Of a DNA stretch of 64,000 nucleotides, positions 10,515 to 21,487 are shown in pieces; position 1 is the first letter of the stretch, and each line of letters opens with the position of its first letter. Location: assembly GCA_028015205.1 (NCBI GenBank), contig CM051514.1, positions 29,652,150 through 29,716,149 on the forward strand, written 5' to 3'. The notes under the pieces were generated by a model. That model was not told the DNA's origin, did not search any database, and saw nothing but the letters and a program-made list of their open reading frames with translations. Both the position numbers and the translations under genes were made by a program. The DNA is from Mytilisepta virgata (Eukaryota; Mollusca; Bivalvia; Mytilida; Mytilidae).

Positions 10515-10908
10515 TCAGCCCAGATGGAGTAACTGTGACACTAGATCTACGTAGTCCATGAAGTCGATGATGTTGCTTGTGAGTCTTTCTTTCAGCGTGC
10601 TGATGCGGCTGTCGATAGTCCTGTACTTTTTCGGTCTGGGTCGTTGAGTTCCTCCGGCTTGTAGTTGGATCTGAGTTATCTCGTTGGCGGCCTGGATGTC
10701 CTTGAAGGTCTAGATGATGGTGTAGATATTCGGGTGACTGTTTTACTTTCTTCTTTAGTTTGCCGTGCCATCCTTCCAGGTCGTTGGTGGTACGCGGTCC
10801 TTCTGTGCTGAAGTGGTTCCATAAGGTACGGTCGCCGTCTATCCATTGAGTAACAACATAGTCGGTGAAGGGTGTGGTGTCTACGGGTAAGTCGGTTAAG
10901 CTAAGCAC
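10515..10908 (-). pseudogene. MULE/FLYWCH-type transposase, C-terminal fragment, frameshifted
   Basis: The 5' part of the minus frame contains WNHF..EGPRTTNDLEGWH, the conserved RTNN.xEGWH-type segment at the end of MULE-family transposase domains in animals. After about residue 57 the frame shifts; the alternative frame continues through one TAG near 10710 and reads a plausible helical C-terminus (KYRTIDSRISTL, NIIDFMDYVDLV) to a stop at 10515-10517. The catalytic part upstream is absent: past 10908 the sequence is AT-rich non-coding. A dead fragment of a Mutator-like DNA transposon; a domesticated FLYWCH protein is less likely given the breaks. Confidence 0.6.
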
Positions 10909-11039
10909 ATTTTATTAGAGGCTTATTAGTTTTAGTCACAAATAGTTACACTGTGTTTTATAAGCTTGGTATCTAATTATTAACAGTTAATTTTTCATCT
11001 ATAAGATCACATTTTTTCAGATTTTTGTTACAATTATTT

Positions 11040-11330
11040 TTTTTTAATGTTATTTATTTTTTCAATTTTCACACCTTATAACCCCCAAAAAATAATGTAT
11101 ATTTATATATTTTTTCAAATTTTTATCATTTTTTGTTCATATTTCACCTCCAAATTTTCAAAATAAATTTTCAAAATTTATATTTCCTCACATTTTTTGC
11201 TCATATTTCACCCCAAAATTTACAAAATTAATTTCAAAAATATATATTTTTCATGTTTTTTTTTATCATTTTTGTTCATATTTTACCCTAAAATTTCAAA
11301 ATTAATTACAATATTCATACATTTTGTCTA
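11040..11330. repeat. AT-rich minisatellite, about 70 bp period
   Basis: Three to four degenerate units, each with TTTTTGTTCATATTTCACC followed by CAAAATTT.CAAAAT.AATTT, begin near 11060, 11131, 11202 and 11270. No coding potential. Confidence 0.6.
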
Positions 11331-11369
11331 TCTACAATTAACTAATTTGATTAATAATTATATATAATC

Positions 11370-12940
11370 ATGCTAATCAGGGCATATAATCAAGCCCCCT
11401 TACTGTACCCCTTCATAACTACTAAAACAACAATATTTAATTATGTGATTTTCAGAATGTTGGCACTCAGGGAACACACCATATTTTTGCTTTTGGGAAT
11501 TTTCCTGTGTTTTTACAAGTTAATCCGACAACTTACTCCGATAGGGGATTAGCTGGCATCCGACAACTTAATCCGATAAGCCGCCATCTTGGAGCCGTAG
11601 GGCCTTGTGTTTTTGAGGTGCATAAAACTGATCACCCTATACTACTCATTACTTCTTTTACAAAGGGGAATAGTCCGATTGCACCCATCAATTGCCATTG
11701 GTGAACAGTAAATAAACACAACATAACTTCATTAAAATATTTTGATATGATAAGTTTATAAATTTTAAACTTCCATAATTCCATTGAAATCGCCAATAAA
11801 TGTTAAATAATCTATTTCAAACTTCGATTAAACTTAATTTCAAATAGTTTAAAGAACTTGTAAATTTCTGCGAGTAATTGATATACAATCTAAGTAAAAC
11901 AACATCATGAATGACCAAAAAGCCTAATGGTTCATATGTAAAAACATCGGAGATCGTACAAATTAAACCGCTTTGGATCCTTTGTATATACATGTAGGTC
12001 GAACGTATAAAATTTAATATAGTCTCGAGATCCTCTACAAAAGCTTTAGGTTTTATTGATTTTACACGATTAAATTTTGGAAATAAGTAACTGTGGATGA
12101 ATATGCATTATTACGAAATTCTATATTTGCTGTTCCTGCTGTTTTTTTTTTTTTCTTTTCTTTCTATGTTTTGGTTTTTCATTTCATGTTGATGTTTCTT
12201 TTGCTCGCTTGGTGTTCTCTTGTTTATCCAAAGGTCTCTCTGTTCTTTGCATTTTGTTTTTGTCATTAGTTTCTAAAATGGGTGAACTCTTTTATTTATT
12301 CAATTTTTGTACATTCTGCAACACAGACAGCCATTGTTGGTTTCAGGTATCAAAGACGCCAAGATAAAATATCTTTAATTTTAGATCTCCTTTCTTTCCA
12401 TTTTTCATAAATGGCATGAGATATTTCATTCCAAGTCAATTCAAAGACCCCATGACGACAATTAATAGCTTTTTATTGTCTCTTCGTTAGTTCTAAGCCT
12501 ATCAAAATCTAATTTGAATTTATAATTTCTTTCTATATGTCATTTTCCCTAGCTAGAATAGGCACACTCGTCTGATAAGAAGATGTCTCCTTGGTATATA
12601 CTGTATACTTAATATTGTAGAGTGTGCAGTGTTATATCTACTATATAACAACCTTATTTTGCATTCCTGTTATACGGATCCATATTCTTTAATCCGCCGA
12701 TTCAAAAATTGGTTTCATAGAATAATTGGTATTACACCTCAGTTTCTAGTACATTTGTATATTCGACACAAGCCAAAAAATTTAATGCTATAAAAATGTT
12801 AAAATTGGTAAAACCTTCAAGGAGATCTTCCTTGTTCATAGCTATGTCCTTGGTAACAAATAATTTATTACTTCTAATATGTGACTTATTATGTTCCTTG
12901 GATGAAAACGCACTGTTTTAACACAGTTTCTACTTCTTAT
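11370..12940. other. No gene seen
   Basis: AT-rich, with short chance frames (60-65 codons near 11370-11704). A small direct repeat (ATCCGACAACTTA.TCCGATA) occurs at about 11524 and 11560. Otherwise I find nothing I can support. Confidence 0.5.
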
Positions 12941-12944
12941 TATT

Positions 12945-13451
12945 ATTACGATTCTTAGTTCGTCCGACCAACCTGGTCACAGCATCTCAGAAACGAATCC
13001 TTCAACTATTTAAGAATTTTCAAAATGGCCACCATTTCAAGATGGCTGCAGTCAAAGTGGAGGAATTTGATTTTCCTAGAAAACGGCTGAACGGATCGAA
13101 ACGAAACTTGGTTCAAAAATAGTACTCTGCCTTTTTATATAGACATACAAAATATAAAATTTTTAAAAAGGGTGCCGTCAAATTCAAAATAAATTAAAAT
13201 AAATTTTTGTGAATCTAAATGAAAGTTGGTATACAAATACATTTGTAACAACACAATGCACACACTTACCGCGAGTTCCATAAATTAGGTCATGGCGGTC
13301 ATCTTGAAAATAAATTGTGATCATATATCATAAACCGCGCATTCGATTTTGTCGAACTTTGTTCGATTTAAAAAAATCCGTGCTTGGGACCTCGTGGCAA
13401 TGAGGGCGTTTGGGGAACATCTATTTTGGTGTGCGAAAGAAATATTACTAC

Positions 13452-13487
<36 letters not shown>

Positions 13488-13790
13488 TTTCGTCGTCCGA
13501 CCAAATCTCAAAATGGCCCGTCTAAATTCAATATAAATTATTAGAAATTTCTTTCTTTGTCAATCGAAATGAAATTTGGTATACAAATAGCAGAACACAA
13601 TGCTTACATACCTCGAGTTTAAAAAAATTAGGTCATGGCAACCATCTTAGATGGCGGCCATTTTGAAAATTTTAAAATTGCGATATCTCATAAACCGCAC
13701 ATTTCATGACGAAACTTGTTCTATTGCCAAAAGGTCGTGGGACACCGTGGAAATGGGGGCGTTTGTTGTGTTCGGTGTCCAAAACAATCA
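12945..13790. repeat. Two diverged copies of a dispersed repeat with ATT microsatellite
   Basis: Units at about 12945-13440 and 13450-13790 share the order: ATT-rich start, CGTCCGACCAA, GAAA.TTGGTATACAAATA, AATTAGGTCATGGC, TCATAAACCGC, then a closing block with GTGGAAATGGGGGCGTTTG. A pure (ATT)n run of about 36 bp sits at 13452-13487, at the head of the second unit. Looks like a repeat whose head is a microsatellite seed. Non-coding. Confidence 0.65.
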
Positions 13791-14774
13791 GTACTAGCTA
13801 TAATTTTCTTTACAGTCAAAACAAATCATTATCTTCATCTGTCATTACCGTAATGTGTCTACGTAGTTGCAAAGACTGTTACTATAAAGACAATGTCGGT
13901 ACTCCATCATGTTTCCGAATATCATAATTTATTTTGAGTAACTCTTTTCGTTCACTCTTGTTACATACATGTAATAACATCACTAAAAAATGTCAGCCGC
14001 CTGTGGGTTTATTTTACAGACTTGCACCCTTTCTATATACCTGTTACATTGTACCCATGAGTATACATTGTACCTCAAACGATCTGTTTAAGATTTGACT
14101 AGGACCGTTTTGCGTCATAGCGCACTCAATATATAAAACTGGAAAGCATGTGGATCCTTCCTGAATCGACACTTTTCTTGATTTTCCAATTCAAATTTTA
14201 CGATCCTGACAACCTTATGTGCTCCATTTCTACAACAATTGTATTCTTTTAAAACCACCTCTATAACAGGTCGTTTGACCTGAGAGACTTTCGGAATAAC
14301 AGTGCATGTGTACTCTTTTGGATTTACACGAAAAAGGTAAATAGCGACCTTCTAACAGGAAAACAAGTAAAATGAAAATAAATGCACATTTCATGTCAAT
14401 ATCAATTTGCCCAAACCTCAATATACATATTCTCATAGCTATTGATGTGAAATATCATTCAGTGACAAGTAGGGCCAGGAGAGAGGACGTAGATCCCAAT
14501 ACAACATATCATATAAATCAGTAAAATTTGACAGTGGGGTTAAGATAAAAGAGAAAAAACAACTCACCTAGATGCAGTCAACCAATCCGTGTTGATGTTT
14601 TAGCCACAACTACAGTGAGAAGGAAAGCTTAATTCTTGATATAAAATACTGAAGGTACCTTCCATGCTTGCAGGATCATTGCAATTGATATTAGCCAAAA
14701 GTTGATATTTTCAAATTAGACTGCTGCCATGACACTGTTAGCTTTTAAAAGTAAAGTCAAGAAATACCAAAGGG

Positions 14775-15115
14775 ATATTCGAAGGAGGGGAAAATCGAAA
14801 AACTCCGAAGAACAACGAAGACAAGACCAAACCAATACATGTACTATAATTAAAACCTAAAAACATATGAACAACATGGACCCTACCAAAAAACTGGCGG
14901 TAGATTCAGGTGCACCAGAAGAGTAAGCAGTCTCTGCTTCCTGCAGGACACCTGCCATGCTGCCCATGTCAAATCCGGTATGAGGAAGGGATAACATCAA
15001 TGGAACAGGTCCATTTTCATTTGGGAAACGCCTTTTTTCATACCTGTCAACCAGGTCATGATGACGTCCATAAAACTTTAATAAGGATGAATCCAACTTA
15101 GGAGCAACATTCCTC
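14775..15115 (-). mobile_element. Degenerate retroelement 3' fragment
   Basis: The minus frame (ATG at 15096, stop at 14857) contains KFYGRHHDLVDRY, then GSMAGVLQEAE and SSGAPESTASF. This is the same chain of motifs as in the plus-strand scraps at 33270-33495 and 42463-42625. KFYGRHHDLVDRY resembles the tail of reverse-transcriptase polyproteins I recall from bivalve non-LTR-like elements, but no RT core remains here. The short overlapping plus frame at 14910 is a shadow. Confidence 0.6.
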
Positions 15116-16119
15116 TGTCAGGAGCCGGGCTCCGTCCAGGAAGTCATTGTATACGTCAAAAGTTCTGGAATAACGTACGAGTTGTGAAATATATACTCCA
15201 TACCCCGGCGCCTCTGGAATATTGCCGCTCAAAAATGGGAAGATTATAATTCTATAAAAAATGACATTAATGAACTGTTTACCTGGTACACATAGCCAAT
15301 CGCAGAGGTGAAAGCACTTGAGAATTTTTTTATTGGTAAGTTACAATATTTGAAGATTTTAATATGTTCAAAAACAGATTGGTAAATGCAATTATGAGGT
15401 AATCAAGAAGCTGTCAATGATTACAAGAATAAATTAACCAATTAATTTACAAGATTAAAAGTAACAACACGTCAGTATAGCTTTGGTAAATGGATGAATG
15501 CACAAACTATTAGCATTTAGAAGTTAATGTCTTTTATGGAAGACTTTTTAATTAAACATCAAAGGCGTTCTTTAATTTTAAGAGGACAATACCTTTTCAA
15601 GCCAAACATTAACATAACGATGGCAACGCCGTGCTGCAGGGATAAGTTAAATTACTTTAAAAAGTAATTAAATACTTTCACTTACTTTGCCATACCTTTT
15701 TTTTAAATTTCACAATGTAATTAATAAAATAACAAATGCATGTAGTTTCAAAATTTAATTAATACATTACAATTACAACTACAAATGTACTTTCATTATA
15801 TTTCACAATTTTTTTTAAAGTGATAAAACACAGATGTACAGCGGTGAAAAAGACAAACACATCATTAACTCATTAAAAGTCCATTTATGTAAAAAAAAGT
15901 TTCAAAAGTCTTATCTTTATAATTATGTTTACAAAACGTTAGAATTGTCTTTAGTACCTTCATGTATATACAAAGCACAATGTTTGCATTTTGCTTTAAA
16001 ATTTCCATCAACATTTTGAGGAACATAGAATACATGAACCATACGGCGTGCTGATGAATAAACGTATATACATTAACATAGTATATAAATAAAACATATC
16101 ACAAAATACCGAAATAAAT

Positions 16120-16400
16120 TTGTTGGTGCAAACGAATTGCTCCGTTAGTAGTTCCAGTAGGGCCAGAAAAAGAGATGATACACTCAATACAAAATTATGT
16201 GTTGATCGTTTAGCCACCAGTAGAGCTATGAGAAAGGGCGTAAATATTAATAAAAGATGTCATATCAATGAAATCAATCAATCATTAAGTATTGTAAGTA
16301 GGGCTATGATAAAGAGAAAGACAATTGATCTGGATACAATCAATCAATGAATCAATCAATCAATGTTGATTTTTTAGCCATCAACACGACCCAGAGAAGA
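16120..16400. repeat. Low-complexity AATC-rich repeat remnant
   Basis: Contains AATC runs (16272-16286, 16338-16366) and two copies of a GTAG(T)AGGGC..G.AAAGAGA block. It also has the GTTGAT.TTTTAGCCA phrase also seen at 14595. Probably a diverged dispersed repeat; the open frames over it are not convincing. Confidence 0.45.
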
Positions 16401-16782
16401 CAAAGGCAAAGATAAAAAGATAAAATCAAGACTAAAATATCAAAATCAATGACAAGGAGCATACAAGACCACTGTTTTTACCATTTCGTGCCCTGTTTAA
16501 TGCCTAAGAATTTGATGTATCAACTGCTGAATGAAGTAAATTTTGTTTCTTTTTTTTAATTCATTGTTTTTGGTTAAATGATTCAAGGTTTCCTCTACTG
16601 TATGTTGTCATGCAATGCGACTGGTACAAAAAACATTCAAGGTGCTCAAGAAAAACGACACAAATAACTTATTAGAATATAATATTCCAATTGAAAACAC
16701 TAATAACAAGCAGATATATACATATGTTCAAAACTAAAGAAAAGGGTATAATTGCTTGAAATGTAATTAAAAAAATAATATT

Positions 16783-18102
16783 TTAGTCCTTCAGCACAAC
16801 CGATGAGTCGTGATGGGTTTTCTGAGGAAATAACTTCCCTTTCACTCCCTTTCGGATTTCAGAGGACATAATTAAAATGACAACACTGTTACTAGCACTA
16901 TTCAGAATACGAAGAATTTTTCCACATTTTGATACGGTTCGTGCTGTGTTTGATCTTATGTCGCTGAACCCAAGGCTAGGAAACAATTTCGAAACTATTA
17001 TGGTGAAAGAGTGAGGCAAAAATGCCAAAACGTTTGAAAAACAGAGTGCAAGAAAAATCGTACAAAGTTTCATCTGGATATCTCTTTCTTTCTGTTTGCG
17101 TGCAGTGGTCATCATCTTCAATTTCATAATATTCTTCCTGTTCTGACGCATTCCATGAATGATAAGTACATTCATAACACAGAAGAGACAAATCTGAACT
17201 GGCCCACTGAAACATTTTAGCGCAATTATTGTTCTGTCCATTTCCTTCTTATGGCGTATATAAAAGTCAGTACGGACCGGAATGAACATGGTTATATTTG
17301 TGTCTTCCTGTGTTACATCTCTATAACTGACATTAAATGGTAGGGTAATAACAGGTATTAAACTTATCACAAATGAAATGAATATAAATAACTTCGGGAA
17401 TCGCACCGTCAAAGACGACTTTAGGTAAAGAGGATATTTTATTGCGACGTACCTTTCCGCTGACAAGACGCACAACACATTTAAAGCTGTACAACGAAAA
17501 ACAAATGTCACAAATACATCAGTCCAATGTTGTATCTGTACAGCTGCTTTCTGAATAGCTACAGAATCCAACAGTTTGAGTAACTCTGACAACGGGCCAA
17601 ATAAATCTGATACAAGACTTAACGTATCAAAAACAACCAACGCAAACATGTAAATGAAAGAAGAACTAGAGCCACATTTGTCAAGAAGAACTGCTCCAAC
17701 AAAGCTGTTTCCAATTATCCCAGCGACAGAAACTATTGGTATAACATACACGTTCTGTATGTATTCGAATTTTGCAAAAATACTTTCAGTAGAATTCTCT
17801 GCCATATGTATTGTGACAGTCCCATTTCGTAAGTCTTCTGATACCTTTCCATCTAAAATATTTTCTGAAATTGCAAATTTTGCCGTTATGTTTTCTATCT
17901 TCGACCAATCGCCAATTTGTGTGTAAGTTTGTGTCACATCTGTCAATGAAGATATATTATTTTCAGTTAGAATACTCCATATCGCACTTCCGTTGGTAGT
18001 TTTATTGACAAAAGCATAAGCATAACGGTGCTGCAATCCCACGATGAAAAAAACGGTAAAAATGATAGTTTTATAGTGCATTCTGCAATTCTTTGTTGTC
18101 AA
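16783..18102 (-). CDS. Class A (rhodopsin-like) G-protein-coupled receptor, intronless
   Basis: A 439-residue frame with a probable signal peptide (about 1-30) and a 90-residue ectodomain carrying six N-glycosylation sequons (N33, N37, N49, N71, N93, N103). Seven membrane segments lie at about 117-140 (GN at 131-132), 149-170 (Asp159), 193-219 (ending ERY 216-218), 236-256, 296-318, 346-369 (Pro363) and 394-413. ERY matches the DRY motif. The NPxxY position reads N405-SVVI, and TM6 lacks the CWxP tryptophan. The usual Cys at the top of TM3 and its partner in loop 2 are both missing. The basic third loop (RKNIMKLKMMTTARKQKER) fits G-protein coupling. Probably an orphan peptide-type receptor of a lineage-expanded family; ligand unknown. 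The start is the first ATG before the signal peptide. Confidence 0.85.
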   Translation of the reverse strand: MTTKNCRMHYKTIIFTVFFIVGLQHRYAYAFVNKTTNGSAIWSILTENNISSLTDVTQTYTQIGDWSKIENITAKFAISENILDGKVSEDLRNGTVTIHMAENSTESIFAKFEYIQNVYVIPIVSVAGIIGNSFVGAVLLDKCGSSSSFIYMFALVVFDTLSLVSDLFGPLSELLKLLDSVAIQKAAVQIQHWTDVFVTFVFRCTALNVLCVLSAERYVAIKYPLYLKSSLTVRFPKLFIFISFVISLIPVITLPFNVSYRDVTQEDTNITMFIPVRTDFYIRHKKEMDRTIIALKCFSGPVQICLFCVMNVLIIHGMRQNRKNIMKLKMMTTARKQKERDIQMKLCTIFLALCFSNVLAFLPHSFTIIVSKLFPSLGFSDIRSNTARTVSKCGKILRILNSASNSVVILIMSSEIRKGVKGKLFPQKTHHDSSVVLKD

Positions 18103-18253
18103 TGTAAATTTATTTGTTATTAATCATTTTGGTATCCTAACAATATCATCGAATTATCACTTAATAATTATCTTTAATTTTTAACAATTTAAATATCCTC
18201 CGTGATACGGACCCGTTTCCTCCCGACAGAATACTAACAGCACTCGTTTAATA

Positions 18254-18261
18254 TATTTATA
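18254..18261 (-). promoter_or_regulatory. Possible TATA box of the GPCR gene
   Basis: TATAAATA on the minus strand, about 150 bp upstream of the start codon at 18102. The spacing is plausible for a short 5' UTR, but AT-rich DNA makes chance matches common. Confidence 0.3.
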
Positions 18262-18420
18262 CCTATGATTGATACTGAAATTACCCAATCAGAATGAACT
18301 TCACAATATATAATGTATTCTACCTATTAAGACGAGCTGATAATTTATATTTCATGCAGGCTACAAAACATCAAATTGCAAATATTGTTTTGTAATGTTT
18401 AAGAAAAATCGAATACTATA

Positions 18421-18534
18421 GGATTAAATACGATTTTGTATGAGTTTATCGATCCGAAGGACTTTATGTTGAGTTTGTGAGTGAAAAGGCCGAGTTTACA
18501 CATCGATAAACTCATACAAAATCGTATTTAATCC
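18421..18534. repeat. Foldback element with perfect 33 bp arms
   Basis: Arms 18421-18453 and 18502-18534 are exact reverse complements (GGATTAAATACGATTTTGTA at the outer end, ATCGAT at the inner end). The 48 bp core contains CCGAAGGACTTTATGTTGAG, the same core as the foldback at 19742-19930. A hairpin-forming MITE-like element. Confidence 0.85.
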
Positions 18535-19355
18535 TTATAATTCCATTTCAAACATTGAAAAGTTTTTCGAAATAAAAAAAATTACTTTGCCCTTTTCAGG
18601 CGACATTCATCATGCATCTGGTACTATTTTTGGCTGCTGTGCAATTGAATAAAGAAGTCAACATTTCGTCGTTTACAAATCGAAAAAACAAGGAAACTTA
18701 CGTTTTGATAGATTTTAACATAATCTGAAGCATACAGAATCCATGCAATGTCCGATTTTTTCCGTTTGAAGAATCCAACTTGCGTTGTTTACAAATATGA
18801 CGTTATAATATTGACTGTGAGGTCCGTGCAACAAATTTTCGCGGAATTTTTGGAAAAGCAATTTTCATCAACTTTTAAACCATTTCTCATTAAATTTTAA
18901 CTATTTTATGATTATCATCCTTAAAATTTATTCTTTTACAGCATTCTTCACATTTACTTTTATGATTTTGCCCTTCCGGCCAATGAAATTCTTGTATTTT
19001 ATCATATGCAATTAAAATGGAATTATAAAGAATTTTTATAAAACATGACACTTATGGTTAATAGATTAACTAAAACGTGAAGAACGAAAAACAGATTACA
19101 TGAATTTCAAAACAACTTAACTGTCATTTGTGGTAAATTTTCTGTCAAGGAAAACAAAAGCACTCTGTCCACACGTATAATGACCAAGTTATTTACCACA
19201 AATCCATGAACGCGAGAGATTCATGTATGTTTACTTTTTTGAGGGACTATGGTATTAACTTACGTCGTTTGTGTGATTAGTAACCAAACGTCAAATAACA
19301 ACTTCACTTAGTCCAATCATTTATCATAGTTGCACATAAGATCATTACATAGAAT

Positions 19356-19425
19356 AGAGAATGGAAACGGAGAATGTGTCAAAGAGACAACAACCCGACC
19401 ACAGAGCAGAAAACAGCTCAAGACT
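19356..19425 (+). repeat. Mytilid-type dispersed repeat block
   Basis: GAGAATGTGTCAAAGAGACA followed by ACAACCCGACCACAGAGCAG is a block I recall as very common in Mytilus genomic and transcript sequences. Only the head is preserved here. Useful mainly as a pointer to the host lineage. Confidence 0.6.
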
Positions 19426-19741
19426 ACCTTTTGACCCCGATATCAGTTTTATTGTCATCCATCTGTTCTATTCTCTTAGTTTGTGAGGGTATTGCCCAAT
19501 ATTCTGTTGCTAGCATTTCTATAATAGCGTGAAATTGATACTTTTAAAAAATGTCAAATGTAAAAACTGAAGCGTATCTCTCGCGTGCCCGAATCTGTTT
19601 TTAGATGGTTTGGTTTAAACCTTTTGGTCATTTTGGTATTTGAATTTTCTCTCTATGGTATTCAGTATTTTAGCTGATTGAGCACAATTGATGAGTCGTA
19701 AATCAAAGACTTGTGTGCATATTTTACATCAAAATTGGCAT

Positions 19742-19930
19742 CATGGAATATTAATTATAGTAATAAGAGTTGTTTTGAAGCAATTCATCGGCGTATAAAG
19801 GAGACCAGTTCACTCACAAACTGAATAAAGTCCGAAGGACTTTATGTTAAGTTTGCGAATGACCTGGTCGAGTTTATACACCGATTAACTGCGGATAAAC
19901 AACTCTGATTACTTATAATTCCATAATGAT
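19742..19930. repeat. Imperfect foldback element
   Basis: CATGGAAT.ATTA..AGTAAT.AGAGTTGTT on the left matches the reverse complement of the right end at 19890-19930, and the pairing continues inwards through ATCGGCGTATAAA and GACCAGTTCACTCACAAACT. Arms are about 75-80 bp, clearly diverged. The central TCCGAAGGACTTTATG is shared with 18421-18534. It ends just 5' of the LINE target site. Confidence 0.7.
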
Positions 19931-19951
19931 TATACTTTTTTGGAAAATAAG

Positions 19952-19966
19952 AAAGAAATGAGAGAA
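19952..19966 (+). repeat. 5' target-site duplication of the LINE
   Basis: AAAGAAATGAGAGAA, repeated exactly at 26202-26216 directly after the A-rich 3' end of the LINE. Confidence 0.85.
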
Positions 19967-20059
19967 ATGGGAAAATAATGGATTACGTCCCTTGGTATGT
20001 TAAGGCTGTCCAAGAGCGATCTCCGTAAAAATTGAAATTATATTTAAAAGCTAAAAACA

Positions 20060-21397
20060 ATGTCGCAAACAATTGAACAGTTGTGTAAAGAACTTAATCA
20101 AGAGCAGATCCAGCAGTTAATTCAAAGTTTAGTTTGTATGAAATCGCCAGAAATTGAAAGCCAAGTTGAAACTCACGATGTAAACAATGTGAACAAAGCA
20201 AATATGGCGTCTTATTCTAATGCGCTAACAGGAAAAAATAGTCAAACAGATGATGACAACGATAAAAGCAATGATAAAAACTACAGTTATAATAGCATTA
20301 GTCAAGACCAAATAAATTCACCAAACAATTCACAATTTAGCGATCGAGTGAAACCCTTCTTTCTTCTTGATGAAGATGTACACGGCATGGCCAAACCTGC
20401 TCGATCTTTATGGCTCACGAATGTAGAAATCTATAAAGCCATTTCTCTCAAAGTCCACGCTGGGTGTATAAAAGGTATCCAAAGAATCAGAAACATGTGG
20501 AGAATATATATGGATAATGAGGAAGACAGACTGTCATTGTTGATTCAAGGTTTAAATCTGCGTGGCAGGCAGATTCCCTTGCATCCACAAAATCCCCATA
20601 ATCCTTCTAATCTCCAACCAGATACCATTCGAATAAAAGTTAAAAATGTCCCCTTGTCAGCGGACGACGTACAAATACACAGAGCACTTACATTAGCAGG
20701 ATGCAACATCCAGGGTCTCTTTAGAGAAAGACTGAGAGTTAATGGTAAAATCACAAACTGTCAAACTGGAGGCAGATTAGTCATCAGTAAAATATTAGAT
20801 AAACCCATACCAAGAGATCTAACAATTGGAAAATATTATGCTAAAATATTTCATCCTGGGCAACCAGAATTTAGCCATTTCAATAATAGCACAAATTCCA
20901 CAAGTTTAAATGAAAAAATATGCCATAAATGTTTGTTAAAAGGGCACATTATGCAAAATTGCCCTAATGACTGGGTGTGCAAGTCTTGTCATGAAAGTGG
21001 GCATAAAATGATGGATTGTAAAAAAGACTTCTCTGAAAATGAGAATGTCCAAGAAAATGAAATAAATGAGGAACACATACATAGCAAAGTACCATCAACA
21101 CAGGCACCTATACAAAATGATGTTAATGATAATACTGTCAAAATGAAAAGCACCAGTAAATCAGACAAAGATGGACAAACAATGAAAAGAACAACAAAAA
21201 ATGTAAAGATTGTTGATAGTGATGTCCAAGAAAAAACAACCAAGTCTCAACAGTCCATGGACAAATTTTTTAAAACACCTTCAGGACAGAAAAGGCCAGA
21301 TCCAAAAGCAAGAACACCGCCTACACCACCAGAAAGAATTCATGACAGAAACAGTCACAACAGAATGGAAAAGAAACAAAATACAGGGAAAACTTAA
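20060..21397 (+). CDS. LINE ORF1, RNA-binding protein with two zinc knuckles
   Basis: An intact 445-codon frame. The N-terminal 100 residues are polar and Asn/Asp/Ser-rich. Residues about 186-265 look like an RRM-type fold (IRIKVKNVPLSADDV ... GGRLVISKI). Two CCHC knuckles follow: C288-C291-H296-C301 and C307-C310-H315-C320. The tail is long, Lys-rich and low in complexity. In L1/Tx1 elements this protein coats the element RNA and chaperones target-primed reverse transcription. The start is the first ATG, 94 bp after the LINE 5' end. Confidence 0.85.
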   Translation: MSQTIEQLCKELNQEQIQQLIQSLVCMKSPEIESQVETHDVNNVNKANMASYSNALTGKNSQTDDDNDKSNDKNYSYNSISQDQINSPNNSQFSDRVKPFFLLDEDVHGMAKPARSLWLTNVEIYKAISLKVHAGCIKGIQRIRNMWRIYMDNEEDRLSLLIQGLNLRGRQIPLHPQNPHNPSNLQPDTIRIKVKNVPLSADDVQIHRALTLAGCNIQGLFRERLRVNGKITNCQTGGRLVISKILDKPIPRDLTIGKYYAKIFHPGQPEFSHFNNSTNSTSLNEKICHKCLLKGHIMQNCPNDWVCKSCHESGHKMMDCKKDFSENENVQENEINEEHIHSKVPSTQAPIQNDVNDNTVKMKSTSKSDKDGQTMKRTTKNVKIVDSDVQEKTTKSQQSMDKFFKTPSGQKRPDPKARTPPTPPERIHDRNSHNRMEKKQNTGKT

Positions 21398-21487
21398 ACA
21401 TCTAAAATGAATAAATTAAATGAAAACAATCATGACAATGTAAATAATTTTATCTTATCAAAAATATAAAAATTAAAAAAGAATAAC

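Noticed and set aside
13452..13487. ATT run and nearby direct repeats as a CRISPR-like array
   Set aside because: A plain trinucleotide microsatellite in a eukaryotic dispersed repeat; no regular unique spacers.
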